64,000 bases of DNA from Mycocentrospora acerina (Eukaryota > Ascomycota > Dothideomycetes > Pleosporales): contig JAKUHH010000150.1 in assembly GCA_022701365.1 (NCBI GenBank), positions 620,001 to 684,000 on the forward strand, read 5' to 3'. Under the pieces are notes generated by a model that saw nothing but the letters and a program-made list of their open reading frames with translations, had not been told where the DNA came from and did not search any database. Of the stretch, positions 55,225 through 64,000 are shown piece by piece; positions within the stretch are counted from its first letter, which is position 1; each line of letters opens with the position of its first letter. Made by a program: the position numbers and the translations under genes.

Positions 55225-58101
55225 ATGTCTTCCTACCACGACTACGACAGACACTCGACGTCGCGCTACACAGACGACCATCCCTATGCGAGGCAGGCTG
55301 CCCCGCGCACCCGTGCGGATGCGACACACGGCGCGCTGACGGGCATGGGCAACGGCAACGGCAACGGCGAGTACACGTCTAGACGCCCGCCGCCGCCGCC
55401 GTCACACCGCTCGTACGCGCCCCGCAAAGCGACATGGCCGCCGCCCGCCCACGTCGAGGACGAGTCGACGGCGCTGGCAAAGGAAGTTGGGCCAACGGCG
55501 GGGTCCGAGCGAGTGGCTGACCATGAGCCGCCCACGAACACGCGGGGCACCGTCGATCAGGACGCCGTGCTCGAGGACATTGAGCAGCCCGCACTGTCGC
55601 CCAGCCTCGACGAACGCCGCTTTGTGCTCGTGTCCGAGCCGGGCGCCGACCGCCATGACGATAATGCTTATTCCCACACCAAGGCCGCCCACCGCAAGAG
55701 CTTCGCCGGGCGGGCCAAGACGGCAGCGCCCCATCTGGCCCTCGACCTCGACCTCGACCGCGACCCGCCCGTCTACACGAAGCGCGAGTCGACGCCCTAT
55801 GCATTCACGCCCACCGACCAGAGCGCCAGGCCGCCCAAGACGCTGCCCGTCCGCACTCGACGCGACTCGCTCACGCGCCCGGCCCCGGCACCCCGAGACA
55901 ATGTCTTTGAGGACTCGGACGGTGAGAGCGAGGACACGACGCGGCTGCGCACTACCGAGAGGAAGCCGGCGCGCTACAGCTTCGTCAAGAGCGACCTGCA
56001 GATGGAGAACGTGAGGACGGAGCTGGGGGACACGCGCCCACCAGAACCCCAGCGCACGAGGCCAGACGCGCAACAGCACACGAGGCCAGATGCACCACAA
56101 TACACGAGGCCAGATGCACCGCAATACACGAGGCCAGATGCACCTCAATACACGAGGCCAGACTCACAACAGCACACGAGGCCGGACTCGCAACAATACA
56201 CAAGGCCAGACGCACCGCAATACACGAGGCGCGAGTCGACAGAGCGCCGCCCACACGACGCACACAACGGCCACCATGCTCACAACGTCTCGTCGGGCTC
56301 ATCGAGGGACACGTCGTACCACCAGTCGCCGCGCTCGTCGTCGTCGTCGCTCAACAATAACCCCAGCAGGAAGCCGCGACCTGGCCCCGTCGACCCCCTC
56401 CACCCCACCACCGCCTCTCGTCCGCCCACACGCCCCAGCTCGCCTGCACAACGAGCCCCCTCCCCCAAGCTCCCCCCGCGTCTCCGCGAATCGCCCACCG
56501 GCTCGCGCCCGTCTTCTCGAGGCAACAACTCCGCCCGGCCATCCACGCCGCTGTCCTACCCTCCAGTCCCGGCTACCTACCCTCCAGTCCCGACCACCTA
56601 CCCTTCAGCCCCTGCTACCGACAGGTCGAGGCCACCGTCTCGCCATGGCCGGCACGACACCATGTCTGTGCCCGCCCCACGAATCGACACCAAGGGCCCC
56701 TCGTCAGCGAGGCCTCCGCCACCCGAGACCTCCCTCCCGTATCCCGTTGACGACCGCACCACACATGCCTTTATGCCGTTCGAGGAGCACTACCAGTTCG
56801 ACCATTCAACCGTTGCCTACCCGCGACAAATCTACCCGGATTCACCAAAAGTGGCCTCGTCACCTGTTCCTGGCACCCCACGCGAAACCAGCGGCACATT
56901 CCGCCCACCTGTCCCAAAACATGATCCTGCTACTCTGGAAGAGATGTCACGCTCGAGGAAATCCCGCTCCAACAGTACCAGCTCGCAGTCCAGCCTCGAC
57001 GGTCGTCGCGAAAGGCCTTCCCGGACGCCTGCACCCCTGAACCTCGACAGACCACTCCCTTCGTGTCCCAGAGGCAGTCGCTCGGCGGATTACAACGATT
57101 GGTACACTCTAAATGGGTACAGGAACTTTGACATCTGCCCGACTTGCTACGAAGGCGTCTTTGCCGATACATTGTTTGCTGCACAATTTTCGCAATTACG
57201 TCTTTATGACCGCCCAACTGAGCGACACTGCAACTTTAGCAGCCCATGGGTGCGTCTTGCATGGCACTTACCCACCAAACAACGCCGTCAGTCGCTACAG
57301 ATGCTGTTTGCACTCGCCGATATTATAGAAAGCGAACGGCCCTGCCCTGGAGACCGAGAAGTCAGCAGCGACCGCATCAGCTGGTATGGCATCGCCGACC
57401 AAAGAGACGGCATCCCCGTCGCCAACTTCACCATCTGTTCCTGCGACGTCAAGATGATTCAAGTCCTCTTCCCCAACATGCGCAGCCACTTCATCAGACT
57501 CCCCGCCGCCTACACACCCACCAAATCCCTCTGCAATTTCCGCATCACCTCCCGCCGCTTCCCAAGATACATTGACCTCCTCGTCGAACTCGAAACCGAG
57601 GCACAATCCTCCGGCCAACGCCCAAACATCAACCGCTTCATCCAGCTTGTGCGTGACAGCGCCTTCAAGGGCGAGTGCGCCAAGGATAAATCCTTGTTCC
57701 ACAAACCATGGCACTTTATCCCCAGCCTGCCCGAATTCACCGTCTGCGAGGAGTGCTACGCCGATGTCATATGGCCCGCCATGCAGTCGACCAGATCCAC
57801 CATTCCGCGCCTCTTTAACAAAACCATCCAGCTTGTTCCGCAGGAAGACCCAGACGTTGGCTCCAGTTGTGCTCTTTATAGCACGCGCATGCGCAGAGTC
57901 TGGGATATGAGTCTGCGCGAAAACGACTTTACTTATCTGAAGCGCAAAGCAAGCGAGAGGAAGAGGACCGAGGTGCGGCTTGGGAGAGAGAAGCTGGGCA
58001 TTATGGGGTGGATGGCAGGGGTGGAGAGGGGAGGGAGAGAGTGGGAAAGGGCAAGGAGAGAGCTGGCGGAGGTGGAGAGTGAGTGGGCGTTGTGGGAGTG
58101 A
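55225..58101 (+). CDS. Large disordered protein with Cys-rich C-terminal domain
   Basis: Single open frame of 958 aa. Residues 1 to about 615 are low complexity: Pro/Arg/Ser-rich, with a tandem octapeptide repeat (TRPDAPQY) at about 278-333. From about 620 on it is an ordered domain beginning NDWYTLNGYRNFDICPTC. It has cysteine pairs CPTC (from residue 638) and CEEC (from residue 841), with CSC between. The repeated layout 'YRNFDICPTCYEGVF' and 'LPEFTVCEECYADVIWP' suggests two related metal-binding halves. The last 60 residues are a basic/acidic helix. I know of similar uncharacterised ascomycete proteins with this Cys-pair domain but no function. The N-terminal Met at 55225 (MSSYHDYDRHSTSRY) follows a CT-rich leader. 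The GC-rich repeat region also opens long frames on other strands, which are not real genes. Confidence 0.8.
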   Translation: MSSYHDYDRHSTSRYTDDHPYARQAAPRTRADATHGALTGMGNGNGNGEYTSRRPPPPPSHRSYAPRKATWPPPAHVEDESTALAKEVGPTAGSERVADHEPPTNTRGTVDQDAVLEDIEQPALSPSLDERRFVLVSEPGADRHDDNAYSHTKAAHRKSFAGRAKTAAPHLALDLDLDRDPPVYTKRESTPYAFTPTDQSARPPKTLPVRTRRDSLTRPAPAPRDNVFEDSDGESEDTTRLRTTERKPARYSFVKSDLQMENVRTELGDTRPPEPQRTRPDAQQHTRPDAPQYTRPDAPQYTRPDAPQYTRPDSQQHTRPDSQQYTRPDAPQYTRRESTERRPHDAHNGHHAHNVSSGSSRDTSYHQSPRSSSSSLNNNPSRKPRPGPVDPLHPTTASRPPTRPSSPAQRAPSPKLPPRLRESPTGSRPSSRGNNSARPSTPLSYPPVPATYPPVPTTYPSAPATDRSRPPSRHGRHDTMSVPAPRIDTKGPSSARPPPPETSLPYPVDDRTTHAFMPFEEHYQFDHSTVAYPRQIYPDSPKVASSPVPGTPRETSGTFRPPVPKHDPATLEEMSRSRKSRSNSTSSQSSLDGRRERPSRTPAPLNLDRPLPSCPRGSRSADYNDWYTLNGYRNFDICPTCYEGVFADTLFAAQFSQLRLYDRPTERHCNFSSPWVRLAWHLPTKQRRQSLQMLFALADIIESERPCPGDREVSSDRISWYGIADQRDGIPVANFTICSCDVKMIQVLFPNMRSHFIRLPAAYTPTKSLCNFRITSRRFPRYIDLLVELETEAQSSGQRPNINRFIQLVRDSAFKGECAKDKSLFHKPWHFIPSLPEFTVCEECYADVIWPAMQSTRSTIPRLFNKTIQLVPQEDPDVGSSCALYSTRMRRVWDMSLRENDFTYLKRKASERKRTEVRLGREKLGIMGWMAGVERGGREWERARRELAEVESEWALWE
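56056..56223 (+). repeat. 24-nt tandem repeat encoding TRPDAPQY
   Basis: Seven in-frame 24-nt units encode octapeptides TRPDAQQH, TRPDAPQY (x3), TRPDSQQH, TRPDSQQY and TRPDAPQY, followed by a partial TRRES. Units differ mostly at third codon positions and at the PQ/QQ and Y/H sites, showing past unequal exchange. Repeat number probably differs between strains. Confidence 0.9.
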
Positions 58102-59123
58102 TACCAATATTGACGTTAACAGTAAGAGAGATTGTGTGTGTGTAAGAGAGAGAGAGAAAGTCGAACGAGTCGAGCTATTTTTTAATTCCCCATCGTGTGT
58201 ACAATTATAGACATGGTTTTTTTTTGGCTTTGATTTGCTTTGATTTGCGTTGAAATGACTTGTCTTGAATAGAAGAGCGTATCCTAATATACTCCCCTGA
58301 TAAAAATTCCCCTTTTGCACACTATGCTCTCGCCTGCCTGCCTGTCTGACTGCCATCTCATCACCCCGTTTGGGGATTTGTTGCACTATGCAATTGTAGT
58401 AGCAAGTGTTAGACTTCTTCTACCTGGAACAATTGGCTTGGTCTATTTAGTTGTCTATCCATCTGTCTGTCTGTCTATCTGGGCATCTCCTCACGGTGAA
58501 AGTGAAGGTGAAAGCTGGGATTTGGATCTCAAGGGTGGATAAAAATACCCGCGTACTCGCATCGCAGCACGAGCAATGATTAAACAAAAGTAGTGGTGAG
58601 GCAGTAGATTGTTGTGACTGACTACTCTGTTTCACTTTGGCAATCTTTCTTCTAGGCTCTCTTTCTTACGTTGATTTGTCCCAGCTAAAAATGATGAAGT
58701 ATTTATTTACGTGGTTGGAGGAGAGATGGACGAGGGGGTTGATCAGGATGCAGGACAAGATTGAATGTTAATCTTTATATGAATGCAGTGAAGACATTTC
58801 AGAAATACGACTGGTTATCTAGCGTTGGAATAAGTATTATCAGCAAGTCATGAGTAGTTGTTCGCTTGCCAGGCCAGGCACTAGAATGGTCGTTGATTAG
58901 ACAATGCACCGGCGCACCATGCTAACCATGATTTGTCAACTCAAGGGCTAGCATCTCCTGGTCAGAACCAAGTATTCCAATTTATAAGAACAAAAGTCGG
59001 AGCCTCTAGAACAGGCTGATGTTGTGATATTCAAATCACGTTTGTCGATAACTGCCTGGAGGTGAGGGCTGGGTTCTACCGACAATTCACCGACGTAATG
59101 CCCAAACAAGCTTAACACACTAT

Positions 59124-59380
59124 CACGTGAAGCGCTAGGCAGCAGCGCGCTCGCGCGTATAAAAATCTCGCCTCCTCCGTCCCTCTTTCCGTTTCCTTAT
59201 CCAAGTGCTCGGGCTTTACGCTTACCAGTGAAGATTCGTCTGAGGTAGCGTTTTTGCTAGTTGAAAACTACAACTATGACTGCTCCAGTTGGTCTTCGGA
59301 TCGGCTGGGAATTTTTGCCACAAATTAAAACCGTGCTTCACGCTTTTCATCGTCTTTGGCGGCTTTTGCTGCGGAGCTGA
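59124..59380 (+). promoter_or_regulatory. Promoter-like stretch with TATA box and a 34-codon ORF
   Basis: An E-box CACGTG (59124-59129), a TATAAAAA (59158-59165) and a CT-rich leader (59170-59210) precede an ATG at 59276 in good context (caactATGac). The frame codes for 34 residues (MTAPVGLRIGWEFL...) and stops at 59380. This looks like a fungal core promoter, but no spliced continuation with recognisable protein was found. It may be a short-peptide gene, the start of an unrecognised gene, a relic or chance. Confidence 0.25.
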
Positions 59381-61446
59381 GGAAGAGTCGCGTCATTTTA
59401 CATGTGCATTTTCCTTTGTTTACATTGTGCCCAATTTACGTGTTTGCTGCGCGCGTGCGACGACTGGTTGCCATTGGGGGTCTTGACGCGAGCCGTCACA
59501 ACACGCGCTCTTCCATCCAGCGCCCAAACATGGAGATTCGTCGCGACTTTTGCGCCTTGACCTGGTGCCGATTACCACTGTCCACACAGCCAATGCTCTT
59601 GTGGTCTACACGTAGACCTTTGCGACTGCAATGCATGCAACGCTGACAATGCCGTAGATGGGCTCCTACCGAATAAAAGCGCCCGTCATTACCTATCCCT
59701 CTAGCGCTATTCAGCATCTTTACACAACCATTACCGGCCGCCTGAAACCGCGATATCAACAGCACCCCACCCGACGCACTTTGCGCTGCCATGCCAATCA
59801 AACAATGTAATCAAGATAGAGTGGGTGCTCAGCGAAATAGACATCAGGGTTATATGAAGCGTACACGCGAGCGTGAATCACAGCAGCTCCACCAGGGCTT
59901 CTTGCAGGGAAACAAAAAATGCGGCTGTCCTCGGGTACAGTGCCATTGTACATTAGCTGTGCGTCTGGCCGATCCAAACAAAGTACGTGCTATCACAGGG
60001 CGAACAGATCAATGGTGCAGTGGAACGAATATCGAGGATGGAAATCTTAAGTCATTGGAAGCGCCGAGCACCTATTGTGACTGACGTCTGCTTTGAGGCA
60101 CCACGAGCGATCATCCTGTCTTGAGTCAAGGTGCACGTTTTGCCAAAGCCAATCGAGGTATCAACGACTCTTTAGTGGTCGCGAGATGTGTGCCTCGAGT
60201 ACGGAAGTAGATACGCATGACAGAGATTACTTACTCGCCGAGGATCGTTCTGTGCTATGGTGACATGCGAACTTTTTCCACGTAGCCCTTGACACTAGTT
60301 CAAGTAGAATGGTTCGTCAAGGCCACGTCAAGTATGCCCAGCATGAGTGTTAAGTCTGAGCATGCCATACTTGATAACTTGTATCACACGCACCAGTCAA
60401 GAAGACTGACATCTTCACCAAAAAAAGCCTCCCCGATATGGTCGTACATGGCCTATGGATCATCGTACTGCGCTTCTCAATCCTCAAACTCGTCGTGTGG
60501 CGATGCCGATAAAGGAAACTTGGGCGATGAGGAATGTAGCGAGTCGTGCGCCCTAGTCTTCCCAATACGCATGACTATATCCGTTTGACGTGGTCTGCCC
60601 TATTCACATGTGGAAAGATCAGCCACCACCGCTCACTTTTCTGCGTGCAGCCACGTTCGGGGCGATCAGACGCATTCAGTTTCTCTTCTGGGCGAGAGAG
60701 TATGTGTGGGTGTGTGGTTTTGTCACGCCATTTCATCTGCTACATGCCCCGGCGACTAACACCGCTGTGTCGAGCAGCTGCTTAACTTGCAGGAGTGGGG
60801 CTTTTGTGTTTATTAAGTTTCGGCCACCTGTCGCGGGTGTGGAGGAGTAGAAGTGGGGGATGCGCTGGTGTGTTCTTGTCGCCAGGAGAGAGTTGGAGTT
60901 GAGGATCACCAGAGGACGTGGCGCTGAAGAGTGTGGGATTGGAAGGCACATACCACAGTGCTGGTGTTGAGGGCTTGGGGATAGAAATGAACATCTCTAA
61001 CTGACAGGCAACTCGTTGATAGGTCATTTTTTGATGGCACTGTGTTCGCTTGAGGCTCATCATTTCCCGGGAGTTGCTTCCATGTGAGTTTTTGGATCGG
61101 CAAAAGCCAGAGGCAAGCTTTTCGTCTTGCTTCCGCCCGTTGAAACAAACGTCGTGGCCAAGTCACAAAGGGTCTGGCTCTCACTCCCTAGCCCTCGGTA
61201 TTGCGAACGTTGATCAGCGCCCTCGTGACAGACTTCTTCATACCTCCATCATGACTCAAACCAGCATTTTAAAAAGAGGGTACGAGCACGCCTTATTCCC
61301 ACAGATCAACCGTTCTTCGCCAGATACGCAGGTCAGCTTCCGAAGGACGTGGAGGAGTAGGTACCCGCTCGTGTGCTGAGACAGTAGCTCATTTTTTCTT
61401 TGCTTCTGCGAAAGTTACCACTTCGCTTGTACTTTGACTCGAGCAT

Positions 61447-61469
61447 TGTTGAGTTGAGTTGAGTTGAGT
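61447..61469. repeat. Pentanucleotide repeat (gagtt)x4
   Basis: Four head-to-tail copies of gagtt in non-coding sequence. Minor feature, useful only as a marker. Confidence 0.8.
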
Positions 61470-64000
61470 CTCATCCACAACCGAATGGCTACTCGCCGAG
61501 ATGTTGAGAAAGTAACTTTATCGTCACGATACACGTTTCCCTCCCATCCTTACATTCGAAAAAGCCATCGAACCCATTTGGTGTACATGAGAACATTACC
61601 CCTGAAAGTCCAGAACACAAGCCTCATCCACAACCACATCCACAACCACACAAACCGCGTCTTCTACTGTTGTGGTTCGCAACCATGGTTCTTGAGACCC
61701 TGAATTCACTCTTCCATATTCGGTCTAGACCAAAGTCTTATTTTCCAAGGCATCTGAGCCTCATTGACAAATCACAAGGTCTGAGCAGGTGTACGCTAAG
61801 AGCTCGCCGATTGGAAATGCGCTAGATGAGACTACGCTGATTTAGGGCAAGTTGACAGGAAAGTTTCTCCGACGCGGGAGAAGAATACGCGAAGTTATGT
61901 GCCTGTAAGACTCTTGATGGGCATAGTGAAGAGACTGAAAATAATAATGTATCAGGGCAGGGGTATCTAAGGGGTAAACAGACAGGCATGAAAGTAATCA
62001 TCAACTTGGTACCCCAGCCAATTTCAAGCGCAGACAGCCACATCTTCGGACTTTCTCCCCACTCGGCTCCAATTTCCAATCCCCCCATGTTCTATTGAGT
62101 TTCAAGTGGAAAAGACGAGGAGGCTCAGTGTATTGCCCGAACCGTTCGCCACCAGACTAGCCTGCATGGAGGAAACGCAGAGATACAGCGCCATGTACAT
62201 CTATGTCATCGCGGAATGTGACAACGGAGTCGTCGCCTGCATATCCGGGAGTTTTTATTATGCATCAAGTAGCATGTGTACCAAACGACTGAGCTTGACA
62301 GACGATGATGGGAGGGTTTTTTAAAGTTCCGCGATCGACGTCCCGCGGATTCGCGTGCAGGATCATGTTGTGCGCATCGTCATCCAACCCTTCCTTCCCG
62401 CACAGATAGATTGCATTGTTGAGATGTCTGCCAAGTACACAACAGGACAATCTATATGCCTGTTCACTCCATCGTGAAATCCTGTACTGGATACATGCCT
62501 GCAATCCACAAAAGTCTGCATAGTGTGATGTGACGAATCGGTATCCTCGGATCAGTGTTGCGAGAGGGTGGCGCTCTCTTCACAAGGCTCCTTGTGGGGA
62601 CGCCGGGGCTGTCAAATCTCCCAGCTGAAAAGCCATCATCGAGGCGTCAGCGGTAGCCTTTCTTCTGCCGTGCCTTCCTCGTTCAGCCTGTTTGAACGTT
62701 TTTGCCGATCGCTTGGTCGCTTGTGCTTTCTTTTTCCCAACTTACGGGTAGTAGTGTTTTATTCCACGACTCGCATCTAGTCAGGTAGGTTGCGAGCTGA
62801 ACTGAGCGAAACTAGAGTTAGTGACAGCCGGAGACTCTTGTATCACATGGGGTGTGGGTTTACATCGAGGCGGTATTGATGGAAGCTTATTTAACATCGT
62901 GCACCAATAGACCACTCGGGCCATGGGTTGAGATGTTGGAATTGCCTTGCAACATACAGGGGCTTTGTGCATTCCTGCATCGCGACAGGGATAGTTGGCG
63001 ATGTGGCTGTCTGGAATAACGTCACTCTACTTGTCGCTGATGGGTTCCCACCACCCCCTCTGTTGAAGTCATTCTGCAGTGCGCCTTGTTCGCTGTCTAC
63101 TTCATATCGATTTCTCCCTCTAAAATGCGCCTATGTAGCTTGACATCTGGCGATCGATTTACTTTCTCGCCGAGCCGCGATCGACTGCCCACTAGGATAA
63201 ATCTGATCGTGATTTGCATTTGGAGCAAGCCTTGACCATGTCCATTCACATCCCACGGGAGGATTACACGACGGCTAGCATCGATCGGCCGTGCATGAAG
63301 CCACCCTAGCCTATTTAAGTTAGTGTTTGAAACCAAGTTCGACCTCCATTCCTACGGAACGCTACTGCACTTGGTTCTTGCATCCGCTAATTATTTGACA
63401 CATGTGCACGGGGTTGACTGTGCTCCTCGCATCTAAAAACGTCCGCCCGAAGCTTGCCCCGTTCGCCTCATGTCGGCGAAGACCCGAGGATCCCTTGTGC
63501 AAGGGCGTACCCACGGGAAGGGCCAGGTATACGCCATGGGAAAGCGAGAAGTAGGTAGCTGTGCTGCAGATGCCAGTTTGCCGGGGGCCCATGAATCAAG
63601 AGATCTCTTGCGGGGCCAGGCACATGGAAATATCAAACATGATTGCTGGCAGGTTCAAGTTTTACTTAAACCTCGTTTCCAACCGCAGCTTGACCTTTAG
63701 TCTTCTCTACACTTCTAGTCTGTTTATTTATTAAATACTTGCTCAGCCTCCGACTCGGTAGCCCGTTGCCTCCCATTCTCCACGGGGCACTTTCCGAGGT
63801 CGTTATTAAGACCATTAGCTCCGTCGCCCAGATTTCTCAGTCACTATTCGTGGCGTATTGTTATCCAAGTGTATTCGCCGACCTGGACGGACTCCTTATT
63901 CTGCCTAAGCAAACCGTTGTGCTGAATCTTCTATATATCGCTTTGTGCATCCACTCGTACGGTTTTGCTTTCGGGAATTTCCCTCGGGCCGCACTGTTGA

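Larger units (their letters stand above)
58102..64000. other. Long gene-free right flank
   Basis: 5.9 kb without a supported gene. Microsatellites occur near 58130 (tgtg, gaga), 58452-58480 (tctg/tcta) and 61447-61469 (gagtt x4). A promoter-like stretch is listed at 59124-59380. Other frames are short, overlap in several phases and lack domains. No tRNA, rRNA or transposon similarity recognised. Confidence 0.45.

Noticed and set aside
55402..57040. Long open frames on the minus strand (56148-55402) and in another plus frame (56090-57040) inside the 55225 gene
   Set aside because: They arise from GC-rich, repeat-bearing codons of the real gene; products are Arg/Ala/Pro-rich without domains.
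1..64000. tRNA, rRNA, CRISPR arrays, LTR retrotransposons, prophage
   Set aside because: No T-loop/acceptor arrangement, array of spaced repeats, long direct repeats or reverse transcriptase/integrase motifs seen by eye; a tRNA scan and self-alignment would settle this.

Overview
The window is nuclear DNA of a filamentous ascomycete, most likely Dothideomycetes (order Pleosporales is a guess). The evidence is short GT-AG introns (mostly 45-110 nt), single genes on both strands rather than operons, long gene-free spacers, and a protein set typical of moulds: exomer subunit Chs5, Rmt2, Msc7-type aldehyde dehydrogenase, a DUF1996 secreted protein, a Zn(II)2Cys6 regulator and an anion:cation symporter relic. 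Gene models below were spliced by hand. Each joined model keeps an open frame across every intron, but no transcript was available.

Layout. 1-2875: no gene seen. 2876-7961: Chs5, an alpha/beta hydrolase and a secreted DUF1996 protein, all on the minus strand. 10216-14330: an NmrA-like oxidoreductase (plus), Rmt2 arginine methyltransferase (minus) and an unusual protein kinase (minus). 15776-21606: membrane-anchored aldehyde dehydrogenase, glutamine-synthetase-like ligase and short-chain dehydrogenase. The first two are tail to tail; the ligase and the dehydrogenase diverge from a 1 kb spacer. 22357-29150: a shortened PhyH-like protein, argininosuccinate lyase and signal peptide peptidase, all minus. 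30201-40258: two unrecognised conserved-looking proteins, an RCC1-like protein and an IFI6/IFI27-like membrane protein. 40538-46039: a decayed region with a multiply frameshifted MFS transporter pseudogene and an unrecognised two-exon fragment. 46040-53928: Zn2Cys6 regulator, FAD-dependent amine-oxidase-like protein and the SNARE Vti1. 55225-58101: a long, mostly disordered protein with a 24-nt tandem repeat and a Cys-rich C-terminal domain. 58102-64000: no supported gene.

Most genes are independent housekeeping functions: arginine biosynthesis, vesicle traffic (Chs5, Vti1), ER proteolysis and rRNA/ribosomal-protein methylation. The one group that might act together is the GS-like ligase with its aldehyde dehydrogenase and SDR neighbours. 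I found no clear novel multi-gene defence, mobile or biosynthetic system. The strongest leads are a 7-nt microexon in the aldehyde dehydrogenase, a PhyH-like protein without its proximal iron ligands, a kinase with HQD/DFA motifs, a probable hidden last exon in the DUF1996 gene, and the decaying transporter.
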